A stretch of 64,000 bases of DNA from Streptomyces griseoviridis (GCA_014649155.1 BMSM01000001.1:434001-498000), one strand, 5' to 3'; positions 32,843 to 40,892 are shown, counted from the stretch's first letter. Notes: a model not told the origin generated them from the letters alone. Translations and numbers: made by a program.

Positions 32843-34050
32843 GGCTGCCGCTTCCGGTTGCTGAGCAGGAAGCCGATGCCGACGCCGACGACCGCGAAGA
32901 CGCCGACGTACCACCAGGTGCCGAAGGGGCTGTCGTCCTCCTTCTCCTCCTTCTCCTCCTTCTTCTCCTTGTCCTCGTCCTTCCTCTGGTCCGAGGCGGT
33001 GGCCCGCGGGGCCGGCCCGGTCGCGTTCAGGGCCGCCACCAGGTCGGTGCCGCCGAAGTCGGCCGGGTCGGCGCCCGCCGCGTGCGCGGCCAGGATCAGC
33101 TGGGCCCAGGCGGCGGGACCGCTCCGCTTCGCCCAGCCCGCGGCGTTCTTCTCCAGCCAGGCCAGCGGCTTCGCCGCCCGCTCCGCGCCGCCCTGCGCGG
33201 CCAGCGCCACCACGGCGTCGGCGGTGTTGCCGTGGTCCGGCTGGTCCTCGGCACCGGCGAGCGCGGACTTCAGGTACCCGTCCTCCGCGACGGCGCCGGC
33301 GAGGTAGGCGGCCCCGTTGGCCGCGGCCCGCCGCGGGTCGCCGTCCGCGCCGGCGCCGTCCGCCGCCTCGCCGGGCCCGGTGACCAGGCCCTTGCCGAGC
33401 GCGCCGAGCACCCCGGCGGCGGTGGCGTCCGCGTTGGCGGTGAGCTTCTCGTCCTGGTCCGGCTGGAAGGCGAAGGCGCCGCCCCGCGCGCAGGGCAGGG
33501 CGAAGGAGAGGAGGGCGTCGTAGGGCGTCCTGCCGCCCTTGACGGCCTTCACGGGGTCCGTCCCCGCGGCGGCCAGCGCGCCGATGACGACGGAGGTGGA
33601 GTTGGCGTCGCTGGCGCCGCCGGGGGAGTAGCCCCAGCCGCCGTCCTCGTTCTGTACGGACCTCAGCCAGGCCAGGGCCGACCGCACGGCGGCGTCGTGG
33701 CCGCCCAGCGCGGTGAGGGCCTGGACGGCGGCGGCCGTGCTGTTGGTGTCGACGGGGGTCTTCGCGTCGCAGTCCCGGGCGGTGGAGGCGCGGTAGGGCG
33801 CGAACGCGCCGTCGTCGCACTGCTGCCCGGTGAGCCACTCCACGGCCGCCGGGGCCGGGTCGACACCCGTCGTGTCCTGCGCGAGCAGCGCGAGGGACTG
33901 GCGCCAGACGCCGTCGTACGTCGGGTCGGTGCTGCCGTACAGGCCCTGGGGGAGGGACGGTGACGGGTCGGCGGCGACCGCGGGCACGGCGGCGGCGCCG
34001 ACCACGGCTGCGGCGGCGAGCGCCACGGCGCTGCGGCGGAGGGCGTTCAT
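32839..34050 (-). CDS. Exported, membrane-anchored squalene-cyclase-like (prenyltransferase-fold) protein
   Basis: 403 residues. Signal peptide (RRSAVALAAAAVVGAAAVPAVAA). Repeats of the prenyltransferase/squalene oxidase alpha-alpha barrel: WLTGQQCDDGAFAPY, ALAWLRSVQNEDGGWGYSPGGASDANSTSVVIGAL, AFAFQPDQDEKLTANADATAAGVLGAL, and NTADAVVALAAQGG, each with the Q..D..G.. loop and N-S-T-A/T pattern. No D-x-D-D or D-x-x-D-E-x-N-x-T cyclase signature was found, so catalysis is doubtful. A charged Lys/Glu/Asp linker leads to a C-terminal helix WWYVGVFAVVGVGIGFLLSNRKRQP. The same barrel fold forms the alpha domain of intrinsic factor/transcobalamin. ATG at 34048-34050; first gene after the cobalamin riboswitch. 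Confidence 0.85.
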   Translation of the reverse strand: MNALRRSAVALAAAAVVGAAAVPAVAADPSPSLPQGLYGSTDPTYDGVWRQSLALLAQDTTGVDPAPAAVEWLTGQQCDDGAFAPYRASTARDCDAKTPVDTNSTAAAVQALTALGGHDAAVRSALAWLRSVQNEDGGWGYSPGGASDANSTSVVIGALAAAGTDPVKAVKGGRTPYDALLSFALPCARGGAFAFQPDQDEKLTANADATAAGVLGALGKGLVTGPGEAADGAGADGDPRRAAANGAAYLAGAVAEDGYLKSALAGAEDQPDHGNTADAVVALAAQGGAERAAKPLAWLEKNAAGWAKRSGPAAWAQLILAAHAAGADPADFGGTDLVAALNATGPAPRATASDQRKDEDKEKKEEKEEKEDDSPFGTWWYVGVFAVVGVGIGFLLSNRKRQP

Positions 34051-34134
34051 GAGCGGCGGGTGCCTTTCCCTGTGCGGGGCCGGGCGGCACGGGACACCCC
34101 GGGCGGCTCGGCCCCGTATGCCTCGACGGTGCCC

Positions 34135-34270
34135 GTGCGCCGGCCGGTGCCGGGCACGTGAGCCGGTCACGGTCCCGTCCGGGCGGTCCGGCTGCACCCC
34201 TGGTACGCGGCGGGGTTGTACGGTTGCGGGTCAGCGCCGGAATTGCACCGGCTTTCCCCGTACGGGCGTG
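34135..34270 (-). ncRNA. Cobalamin riboswitch
   Basis: On the minus strand, the segment 34219-34257 reads GGTGCAATTCCGGCGCTGAC followed by CCGCAACCGT, matching the B12-element core (GGTG-A-TCCGGCGCTG-CCCGCAACTGT consensus). The B12-box-like AGCCGGAC follows at about 34186-34197 in the correct order. It lies 85-210 nt upstream of the cyclase-like gene, so the whole five-gene operon should be repressed by adenosylcobalamin. Outer helix limits are approximate. The 5' end approaches or enters the 3' end of the preceding kstR-like gene. Confidence 0.85.
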
Positions 34271-34286
34271 ATACGACCCGGCCACT

Positions 34287-35000
34287 TTACCCGTATGTAT
34301 GACCGACGTCAGGAACGGGCGCCGGGGTGCGGCCAGGGCGGCCGGCGGGCGCGGCCGGCAGGTCGATGAGGCGGCACGCGGTCTCGATGTCGACCCGGAC
34401 CTGGGCGATGCCGGCCCGCCCCGACAGCCAGGTGATCAGCGCCGAGTGCCAGGTGTGCTCGATGACCCGCACCGCCGCGAGCTGCCCCGGCGCCGGGTCG
34501 TCGACGCCCATCGCGTCCAGGATGATCGCCGTGGTCGTCCGCGAGACCCGGTCCACCTCCGCCGCGGCACCCCGGTCGGCGAAGATCAGCGCCCGGACCA
34601 TCGCGTCGGCCAGGAACGGCTCGCGCCGCAGCGCGCCGAAGGCCCGCATCAGCGTCCGCGTCACCCGCTCCCCGGCCGTGGCGCCGCCCGGCGGGCGCCG
34701 GCCCAGGGTGCCGTGCAGCTCCGCCAGCTGGTCCTGCATCGTCGCCACCAGCAGGTGCACCTTGGACGGGAAGTAGCGGTACAGGGTGCCGAGCGCGACC
34801 TGCGAGACCTCGGCGACCTCCCGCATCTGCACGGCGTCGAAGCCGCCCCGCCCGGCCAGTTCGGCGCTGGCCCGCAGAATGCGGCGGCGGCGCTCCTCCT
34901 GACGCTCGGTCAGCGCGGGCGCGGCGGGACGGACCCGGGCGGCCGGGGCGGCCCCGCAGGTCCCGGCCGGGCTGGTCCCGGTCGTGCCGGTCCCGGTCAT
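34287..35000 (-). CDS. TetR-family regulator, KstR-like
   Basis: 237 residues. HTH region: TERQEERRRRILRASAELAGRGGFDAVQMREVAEVSQVALGTLYRYFPSKVHLLVATMQDQLAEL. The C-terminal ligand domain FLADAMVRALIFADRGAAAEVDRVSRTTTAIILDAMG...RVIEHTWHSALITWLSGRAGIAQVRVDIETACRLIDLP closely follows mycobacterial KstR, which senses 3-oxo-cholestenoyl-CoA-type sterol thioesters. ATG at 34998-35000 is preferred (GGGGTGAG upstream); a GTG at 35018 is the alternative. A matching 14-bp KstR-type operator lies 116 bp upstream, in front of the divergent GT4 operon, so it probably represses that operon and itself. Confidence 0.88.
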   Translation of the reverse strand: MTGTGTTGTSPAGTCGAAPAARVRPAAPALTERQEERRRRILRASAELAGRGGFDAVQMREVAEVSQVALGTLYRYFPSKVHLLVATMQDQLAELHGTLGRRPPGGATAGERVTRTLMRAFGALRREPFLADAMVRALIFADRGAAAEVDRVSRTTTAIILDAMGVDDPAPGQLAAVRVIEHTWHSALITWLSGRAGIAQVRVDIETACRLIDLPAAPAGRPGRTPAPVPDVGHTYG

Positions 35001-35115
35001 GCGGCTCACCCCGTCCACCCCCGCCCACCTCGGCCGCCGTGGCGTGAATCACCTGATCCACCGGTCACAGCGTCCTTACTTGCCGGTAGATTCGAAGCCT
35101 CTGAACGATCAAGAC

Positions 35116-35129
35116 TGAAACTTGTTCTA
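35116..35129. promoter_or_regulatory. KstR-type operator
   Basis: TGAAACTTGTTCTA fits the KstR consensus TNNAACNNGTTNNA at every defined position. It lies in the 181-bp divergent region between the KstR-like gene and the GT4 gene, 53 nt before the GT4 start. Confidence 0.72.
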
Positions 35130-35181
35130 GATTAGCGTCCGGCGTAGTCTCGCGGGACCAGGCAGGCAGAAGGGGACCGGA

Positions 35182-36588
35182 GTGACCGCTGAGGCCCGTC
35201 GGACGGAACCCCGCCAGGATCGGCCCGCCGGCGCCGGCACGGACGAACGCCCCCTGCGCATCGCACTCCTCACCTACAAGGGCAACCCGTTCTGCGGCGG
35301 CCAGGGCGTCTACGTCCGCCACCTCTCCCGCGAACTGGCCCGCCTCGGCCACCGCGTCGAGGTCATCGGCGCCCAGCCGTACCCCGTGCTCGACCCGGGC
35401 CTGCCGGACCTCCGCCTCACCGAGCTGCCCAGCCTCGACCTCTACCGCCAGCCCGACCCCTTCCGCACCCCGAAGCGCGACGAGTACCGGGACTGGGTGG
35501 ACGCCCTGGAGGTCGCCACCATGTGGACCGGCGGTTTCCCCGAACCGCTGACGTTCTCGCTGCGCGCCCGCCGCCATCTGCGCGCCCGCCGCGGCGACTT
35601 CGACGTCGTCCACGACAACCAGACCCTCGGCTACGGCCTGCTGGGCGACCTCGGCGCCCCGCTCGTCACCACCGTCCACCACCCCATCACGGTGGACCGG
35701 CGGCTGGAGCTGGACGCCGCCGAGACCTGGCAGCGGCGGTACTCCGTGCGCCGCTGGTACGCCTTCACCCGCATGCAGAAGCGCGTCGCCCGCCGCCTGC
35801 CCTCCGTGCTCACCGTCTCCGGCACCTCCCGGCAGGAGATCGTCGACCACCTCGGCGTCCGCCCCGACCGCGTGCACGTCGTGCACATCGGCGCCGACAC
35901 CGACCTGTTCTCGCCCGATCCCTCGGTCCCCAAGGTGCCCGGCCGGATCGTCACCACCTCCAGCGCGGACGTCCCGCTCAAGGGCCTGGTCTTCCTCATC
36001 GAGGCGCTCGCCAAGACCCGCACCGAGCACCCGGACGCCCACCTCGTCGTCGTCGGCAAGCGCCCCGCCGAGGGCCCCGTCGCCCAGGCCATGGAGCGCT
36101 ACGGCCTCGCCGGCGCCGTCGAGTTCGTCAAGGGCATCTCCGACGCCGAACTCGTCGACCTGGTCCGCTCGGCCGAGGTCGCCTGCGTGCCCTCGCTCTA
36201 CGAGGGGTTCTCGCTGCCCGCCGCCGAGGCGATGGCCACCGGCACGCCGCTGCTCGCCACGACCGGCGGGGCCATCCCCGAGGTCGCCGGCCCCGACGGC
36301 GAGACCTGCCTCGCGGTACGGCCCGGCGACGCGGGCGCGCTGGCCGCCGGACTCGGCCGGCTGCTGGGCGACCCGGACCTGCGCGCCCGGCTCGGCGCGG
36401 CCGGCCGCCGCCGCGTCCTCGACCGCTTCACCTGGGCGCGCGCCGCCCAGGGCACGGTGGCCCGGTACCGCGAGGCCATCGCCGCGGCCCCCGCCGCCGG
36501 TACCGTCCGCCGCCCGGCGCTCCCGACCCCCGGCACCCCCGGCCGCCCGGCGGCCCCGGAAGAACACGAAAGCAGGACCACGTGCTGA
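35182..36588 (+). CDS. Glycosyltransferase family 4 protein
   Basis: 468 residues of the GT-B retaining GT4 class. The N-terminal Rossmann half starts at about residue 25 (LRIALLTYKGNPFCGGQGVYVRHLSRELARLGHRVEVIGAQPYP) with the glycine-rich donor loop GGQGVYV. The C-terminal half holds RIVTTSSADVPLKGLVFLIEALAKTRTEHPDAHLVVVGKRP and the E-x7-E donor motif in PSLYEGFSLPAAEAMATGTPLLATTGGAIPE. The C-terminus is disordered. GTG at 35182, with AGGGGACCGGA upstream. It heads a three-gene operon with a methyltransferase (7-bp overlap) and a cyclase-like protein. Likely acceptor is a lipid or sugar, unknown. Confidence 0.92.
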   Translation: MTAEARRTEPRQDRPAGAGTDERPLRIALLTYKGNPFCGGQGVYVRHLSRELARLGHRVEVIGAQPYPVLDPGLPDLRLTELPSLDLYRQPDPFRTPKRDEYRDWVDALEVATMWTGGFPEPLTFSLRARRHLRARRGDFDVVHDNQTLGYGLLGDLGAPLVTTVHHPITVDRRLELDAAETWQRRYSVRRWYAFTRMQKRVARRLPSVLTVSGTSRQEIVDHLGVRPDRVHVVHIGADTDLFSPDPSVPKVPGRIVTTSSADVPLKGLVFLIEALAKTRTEHPDAHLVVVGKRPAEGPVAQAMERYGLAGAVEFVKGISDAELVDLVRSAEVACVPSLYEGFSLPAAEAMATGTPLLATTGGAIPEVAGPDGETCLAVRPGDAGALAAGLGRLLGDPDLRARLGAAGRRRVLDRFTWARAAQGTVARYREAIAAAPAAGTVRRPALPTPGTPGRPAAPEEHESRTTC

Positions 36589-37316
36589 CCGTCGACTTCT
36601 CCCGGTTCCCGCTCGCCCCGGGCGACCGCGTCCTGGACCTCGGCTGCGGCGCCGGCCGGCACGCCTTCGAGTGCTACCGGCGCGGCGCGCGGGTCGTCGC
36701 CCTGGACCAGAACGGCGACGAGATCCGCGAGGTCGCCAAGTGGTTCGCCGCGATGAAGGAGGCCGGGGAGGCCCCCGAGGGCGCCACCGCCACCGCCATG
36801 GAGGGCGACGCGCTGGCCCTGCCCTTCCCCGACGAGTCCTTCGACGTCGTCATCATCTCCGAGGTGATGGAGCACATCCCCGACGACAAGGGCGTGCTCG
36901 CCGAGATGGTCCGGGTACTCAAGCCCGGCGGCCGGATAGCGATCACCGTGCCGCGCTACGGACCCGAGAAGGTCTGCTGGACCCTCTCCGACGCCTACCA
37001 CGAGGTCGAGGGCGGCCACATCCGCATCTACAAGGCGGACGAACTCCTCGCCAGGATCCGCGAGGCCGGCCTCAGGCCGTACGGCACCCACCACGCGCAC
37101 GCGCTGCACTCGCCGTACTGGTGGCTCAAGTGCGCGTTCGGCGTCGACAACGACGAGGCGCTGCCGGTGAAGGCGTACCACAAGCTGCTGGTCTGGGACA
37201 TCATGAAGAAGCCCCTGGCGACCCGGGTCGCCGAGCAGGCGCTGAACCCGCTGATCGGCAAGAGCTTCGTGGCGTACGCGACCAAGCCGCACCTGCCGCC
37301 GGTGGGCGCCGCGTGA
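36582..37316 (+). CDS. Class I SAM-dependent methyltransferase (Ubi-like)
   Basis: 244 residues. SAM motif I VLDLGCGAGRHAFECYRRGARVVALDQN, acidic motif II (ALDQN), AMEGDALALPFPDESFDVVIISEVMEHIPD (motif III/IV) and LAEMVRVLKPGGRIAITVPRYGPEK (motif V) place it in the Methyltransf_11/UbiE-like group. The C-terminal part has LHSPYWWLKCAFGVDNDEALPVKAYHKLLVWDIM, expected for the lid binding the acceptor. GTG 36582 overlaps the GT4 stop by 7 bp and is followed by a GTGA overlap with the next gene, so all three are translationally coupled. It probably methylates the product of the neighbouring transferase. Confidence 0.92.
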   Translation: MLTVDFSRFPLAPGDRVLDLGCGAGRHAFECYRRGARVVALDQNGDEIREVAKWFAAMKEAGEAPEGATATAMEGDALALPFPDESFDVVIISEVMEHIPDDKGVLAEMVRVLKPGGRIAITVPRYGPEKVCWTLSDAYHEVEGGHIRIYKADELLARIREAGLRPYGTHHAHALHSPYWWLKCAFGVDNDEALPVKAYHKLLVWDIMKKPLATRVAEQALNPLIGKSFVAYATKPHLPPVGAA

Positions 37317-38389
37317 CCACGCCCCGGACGGAACACCTGATCCTGCCCGGGGTCCTCACCGCCGACGAGGCCGCCGCGACCGTCCGCGGCATCCTCGCCG
37401 TCCAGCGCGAGGACGGCGCGATCCCCTGGTTCCGCGGCCACCACCTCGACCCCTGGGACCACACCGAGGCGGCGATGGCCCTCGACGCGGCCGGCGAACA
37501 CGAAGCCGCCGCCCGCGCCTACGCCTGGCTCGCCCGGCACCAGAACGGCGACGGCTCCTGGTACGCCGCGTACGCCGACGGCGACGCCGCCGACGTCACC
37601 GACCGGGGCCGGGAGACCAACTTCGTCGCCTACGTCGCCGTCGGCGTCTGGCACCACTACCTCTCCACCGGCGACGACGCCTTCCTGGACCGCATGTGGC
37701 CGGTCGTCCACGCCGCCGTCGAGTTCGTGCTGCGGCTCCAGCGGCCCGGCGGGCAGATCGGCTGGCGCCGCGACGACGACGGTACGGACGCCACCGACGC
37801 GCTGCTGACCGGCAGTTGCTCCGTCCATCACGCGCTGCGCTGCGCGCTCGCCGTGGCCGAGCTGCGCGAGGAGCCGCAGCCCGACTGGGAACTGGCTGCC
37901 GGTGCGCTCCGGCACGCGATCCGCCGCCACCCCGAGCGGTTCCTCGACAAGGACCGCTACTCCATGGACTGGTACTACCCCGTCCTCGGCACCGCGCTGA
38001 GCGGCCCGGAGGCCAAGGCCCGCATCGAGGCCGGCTGGGACCGGTTCGTCGTCCCCGGCCTCGGCGTGCGCTGCGTCGTGCCGAACCCGTGGGTCACCGG
38101 TGGCGAGTCGGCCGAACTCGCCCTCGCCCTCTGGGCGATCGGCGAGTCCGACCGCGCCCTGACCGTCCTGCAGTCCATCCAGCACCTGCGGGACGCCGGC
38201 AGCGGCCTCTACTGGACCGGGTACGTCTTCGAGGACGACGCGATCTGGCCCAGGGAGCTGACCACCTGGACGGCCGGCTCCCTGCTCCTCGCCGTCGCCG
38301 CCCTCGGCGGCCACGAGGCCACCTGCCGGGTCTTCGGCGGCGACCACCTGCCCCGCGGCCTGGAGCCGGCCACCGGCTGCTGCGCCTGA
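37313..38389 (+). CDS. Prenyltransferase/terpene-cyclase-fold (alpha-alpha toroid) protein
   Basis: 358 residues. Helical-pair repeats such as VRGILAVQREDGAIPWFRGHHLDPWDHTEAAMALDAAGEHEAAARAYAWLARHQNGDGSWYAAY, AAVEFVLRLQRPGGQIGWRRDDDG and LAVAELREE...ALRHAIRRHPERFLDK typify the alpha-alpha barrel of squalene cyclases and GH15/glucoamylase-like enzymes. D-W-Y-Y-P-V and ELTTWTAGSLLLAVAALGGHEAT are distinctive. No exporter signal, so cytoplasmic. GTG at 37313 overlaps the methyltransferase stop (GTGA). It ends the KstR-controlled operon. I know conserved actinobacterial copies beside GT4 and methyltransferase genes, but the reaction is not known to me. Confidence 0.8.
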   Translation: MTTPRTEHLILPGVLTADEAAATVRGILAVQREDGAIPWFRGHHLDPWDHTEAAMALDAAGEHEAAARAYAWLARHQNGDGSWYAAYADGDAADVTDRGRETNFVAYVAVGVWHHYLSTGDDAFLDRMWPVVHAAVEFVLRLQRPGGQIGWRRDDDGTDATDALLTGSCSVHHALRCALAVAELREEPQPDWELAAGALRHAIRRHPERFLDKDRYSMDWYYPVLGTALSGPEAKARIEAGWDRFVVPGLGVRCVVPNPWVTGGESAELALALWAIGESDRALTVLQSIQHLRDAGSGLYWTGYVFEDDAIWPRELTTWTAGSLLLAVAALGGHEATCRVFGGDHLPRGLEPATGCCA

Positions 38390-38507
38390 CCGGCGGCCAC
38401 CGGCGCCGGCGGCCGAGGGTGATGACAGCCGCCGGGGATGCCCCGGCCCCCGGGCCCCCTGGTCACGCGACCGGTCGGTGTGCGGCGGGGGAACGGCGCG
38501 GTCCAGT

Positions 38508-38597
38508 GCCTGTCGTTTTGATCAGGTCGCGGGGAATCGGCTGTGCCTTCCCCGCGCCGGTGAGCCCCGCGTCTGCGGCGTGATCCGAACGACAGGC
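38508..38597. mobile_element. 90-bp MITE-like element with 17-bp terminal inverted repeats
   Basis: Left end GCCTGTCGTTTTGATCA (38508-38524) and right end TGATCCGAACGACAGGC (38581-38597) are inverted copies with 2 mismatches in 17, with 56 bp between. An inner GGGGAA/TTCCCC repeat is present. No coding capacity. The ends resemble those I recall in Streptomyces insertion sequences (CCTGTCGTTCGGATC). The hexamer AGTGCC occurs at both flanks (38505-38510 and 38603-38608) but overlaps the left end, so a target duplication is not certain. Alternatively it is a long-loop terminator for the minus-strand gene that stops at 38601. Confidence 0.5.
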
Positions 38598-38600
38598 CCT

Positions 38601-38888
38601 CTAGTGCCGGTGCAGGCGGTTGGCGATGGCGTGGCCGACGAAGAGGTAGACGACGGCGGCGAGGCCGTACCCGGCCACCACCCGCGCCCACGCCTCGTCG
38701 AAGGTGAACAGGTCACGCGACCAGCCGGCCAGCCAGGCGGCCGCGTCATGGACGAACTGCACCAGGTCGTTGGCCCGGTTCGCGTCCAGCAGGTACATCA
38801 GAATCCACAGTCCGAGGATGACGGCCATGATGTCCGCGATCACCGCGACGGCCGTCCCGGCGGAGTTGGAACCACGAGTGCGAGACAT
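38601..38888 (-). CDS. Small membrane protein, 95 aa
   Basis: Two predicted helices: AVAVIADIMAVILGLWILMYLL and ARVVAGYGLAAVVYLFVGHAIANRLHRH, separated by a soluble loop NRANDLVQFVHDAAAWLAGWSRDLFTFDEAW. ATG 38886-38888 has GGAAGG upstream. A conserved small membrane protein in Streptomyces as I recall (YggT-like size but no clear YggT motif). The role is unknown. It stands alone between the MITE-like element and a terminator-flanked downstream gene. Confidence 0.75.
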   Translation of the reverse strand: MSRTRGSNSAGTAVAVIADIMAVILGLWILMYLLDANRANDLVQFVHDAAAWLAGWSRDLFTFDEAWARVVAGYGLAAVVYLFVGHAIANRLHRH

Positions 38889-38959
38889 GCCTTCCGTCTG
38901 GCCCCGTACGCCTGTTTGAAACCCGAGTCCCTTACGGCGGACGGCAGTTGAGCGGACGA

Positions 38960-38993
38960 CGACGGCCCCCCACCCGGAGGCGGGGGGCCGTCG
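38960..38993 (-). terminator. Terminator hairpin downstream of the DUF5336-like gene
   Basis: CGACGGCCCCCC (38960-38971) and GGGGGGCCGTCG (38982-38993) are exact reverse complements with a 10-nt loop, 18 nt beyond the stop of the minus-strand gene at 39012. Confidence 0.8.
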
Positions 38994-39011
38994 GGACGGG
39001 CCGGGCGGCGC

Positions 39012-39869
39012 TCAGCCGCGCTGGATGCCCGAGGTGTCCTGGAGCACGCCGCGGCGGCCGTCCTGCGTCTGGGCGACCAGCGCCGCACCGCGCTGCTCGA
39101 CCGCCAGGTACCAGGTGCCCGGCGCCAGCTCCGCGACCGGCGTGGGCGAACCGTCCTCCGCGAACAGCGGACGCGGCACCGGCACCGCGAACCAGAACGG
39201 GGCGAAGTCCCCGGCCGGCGGCTGCGCCTGGCCCTGCGCGGCGTGCGCCTGCTGGGGCTGGGCCTGCTGCTGCGGCTGCTGCTGGGCCTGCGGCTGGCCC
39301 GGGTACCCGTAGCCGCCCTGCGGCTGACCGCCGTACGACGGCTGCTGCGCGCCCGGGTAGCCGTAACCGCCCTGCGGCTGACCGCCGTACGGCTGCGGCT
39401 GGGCCGGGCGGGGAGCCGGGAGGAGGGCGCCCTTGAGCGCCGGCACCAGCGGGGTGGCGACGGCCGCGGCGGCCATGACGACCGTGGCGATCAGGGCGAG
39501 GATCAGACCCGTGCCCGCGCCGATGCCGCTCCCGCCGCCGTTGTTGTCGAAGGCGCCGGCCGGATCGAAGACGTTGCCGAGCGCGCACCACGCGGCGAAG
39601 ACCGTGAAGGCGGCGCCGAACTGGCCGAGGTCGAGACCGGCGACCTTGCGCGGCTGCGGCAGCGCGTGGGCCACGACGACGAGCGCGGCGCCGATGATCC
39701 CCGCCAGGACGACCCCGAGCACGATCGGCCCGCTGCCCCACAGGCTGGGGATGTCGGCGCTGTCCGAGGCGCCTTCGATCGAGTAGATGTCGAGGAACGA
39801 CGCGATCAACAGCACCACCGCTGCCACGATCACCACGCCGTCGCCTCGAGTGAGGGAGCGGATATTCAC
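39012..39869 (-). CDS. DUF5336-like membrane protein with PQG-rich repeats
   Basis: 285 residues. Four N-terminal helices (VVIVAAVVLLIASFLDIYSI, IVLGVVLAGIIGAALVVVAHAL, LGQFGAAFTVFAAWCALGNVF, GLILALIATVVMAAAAVATPLV) are followed by a low-complexity cytoplasmic or external tail with tandem G-G-Q-P-Q-G-G-Y-G-Y-P-G units and Gln-rich stretches, and then a folded C-terminal section FAPFWFAVPVPRPLFAEDG...GTWYLAVEQRGAALVAQTQDGRRGVLQDTSGI. The whole gene looks like the DUF5336 family. GTG at 39867-39869 with AAGGACC upstream; a start further up is part of an upstream leader. Function unknown. Confidence 0.82.
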   Translation of the reverse strand: MNIRSLTRGDGVVIVAAVVLLIASFLDIYSIEGASDSADIPSLWGSGPIVLGVVLAGIIGAALVVVAHALPQPRKVAGLDLGQFGAAFTVFAAWCALGNVFDPAGAFDNNGGGSGIGAGTGLILALIATVVMAAAAVATPLVPALKGALLPAPRPAQPQPYGGQPQGGYGYPGAQQPSYGGQPQGGYGYPGQPQAQQQPQQQAQPQQAHAAQGQAQPPAGDFAPFWFAVPVPRPLFAEDGSPTPVAELAPGTWYLAVEQRGAALVAQTQDGRRGVLQDTSGIQRG

Positions 39870-39961
39870 TTCAGGTCCTTCGCAGGTCGTCGTCTCGTCG
39901 TCATCGGACGACACTATCCTCCGCACCTCGGGGCTGTCCGCCGGGATGGGGGCACCGATCG

Positions 39962-40882
39962 CTACCCGCGCAGGAAACTCACGATTCCCTCAGAGATCCC
40001 CTGGGCCGCCTTCTGCCGCCAGGCACCACTGGTCAGCAGCGCCTCGTCCGCGGCGTCGCGCATGTTGCCGCACTCCAGGAAGACCTTGGGCACCGTCGAC
40101 AGGTTGAGGCCGCCGAGGTCGGTGCGGGTCACCAGGCCGGTGCCGTCCCCGAGGTAGTTGGCGGGCGCGCTGCCCGTCCGCTCGGCGAAGCGGTCCGCGA
40201 TCCGCGCGCCGAGACGGGCGGAGGGGGCGACGATGGCGCGGGTGTCGGCGGCGCCCCGGTGCACGGCGCCCGGCAGGATCACGTGGAAGCCGCGGTTCCC
40301 GGCCGCCGAGCCGTCGGCGTGGATCGAGACCGCCGCGTCCGCGTGCGCCTGGTTGCCGATCCGGGCCCGCTCGTCCACACAGGGTCCGTACGCCCGGTCC
40401 CCGTCCTGCGTCAGCTTCACCGTGGCGCCCCGCTCGGCCAGCAGGTCGCGCAGCCGGTGGGCGACGTCCAGGGTGAAGTCGGCCTCCGGGTAACCGGCGT
40501 CGGTGGCGGTGCCGGTGGTGTCGCACTCCTTGTGGTGGGTCCCGATGTCGACCTGGCGGTTGATCTCGTCCGGGTGCCGGAAGTTCTCCGGGTTGTGGCC
40601 CGGGTCGATGACGACGACCTTGCCCTTCAGCGGCGCCGCGTCCTTCGCGTCCTCGTCCGGCGCCGCGGCCCCGCGTCCGGCCGCCGGCGCCGAGGACGCG
40701 CTCGCGGCGGACGCCCGGTCCGCCCGGCCGCCGCCCCCGTCGTCGCCGACCGCCGCGTACACCCCCCAGCCGAGCAGCGCGCCCGGCACCAGCGCGGCCA
40801 GCGCCACGGTCAGCGGACGGCGCAGCGGGGAACGGGACGGACGGGGCTGGGGCGGTTCGGACTCCGGTGCTGTGTACGACAC
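39962..40882 (-). CDS. N-acetylmuramoyl-L-alanine amidase (Amidase_3) with N-terminal anchor
   Basis: 306 residues. A cytoplasmic Pro/Ser-rich N-terminus, one membrane helix (PLTVALAALVPGALLGWGVYAAVG), a Ser/Ala-rich linker, then an Amidase_3 domain: VVVIDPGHNPEN (Zn-ligand His), EADFTLDVAHRLRDLLAERG (Zn-ligand Glu), ADAAVSIHADG (Zn-ligand His) and VPKVFLECGNMRDAADEALL (catalytic Glu). It cleaves the lactyl-amide bond of peptidoglycan stem peptides outside the membrane. GTG at 40880-40882 is chosen as the first start that leads into the family; ribosome site weak. It lies 11 bp downstream of the methyltransferase gene's stop, same strand. Confidence 0.9.
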   Translation of the reverse strand: MSYTAPESEPPQPRPSRSPLRRPLTVALAALVPGALLGWGVYAAVGDDGGGGRADRASAASASSAPAAGRGAAAPDEDAKDAAPLKGKVVVIDPGHNPENFRHPDEINRQVDIGTHHKECDTTGTATDAGYPEADFTLDVAHRLRDLLAERGATVKLTQDGDRAYGPCVDERARIGNQAHADAAVSIHADGSAAGNRGFHVILPGAVHRGAADTRAIVAPSARLGARIADRFAERTGSAPANYLGDGTGLVTRTDLGGLNLSTVPKVFLECGNMRDAADEALLTSGAWRQKAAQGISEGIVSFLRG

Positions 40883-40892
40883 GTCCGCGACT

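Noticed and set aside
38956..38993. Possible attachment site near the MITE-like element
   Set aside because: The stem is a simple terminator and no integrase or tRNA end is nearby.
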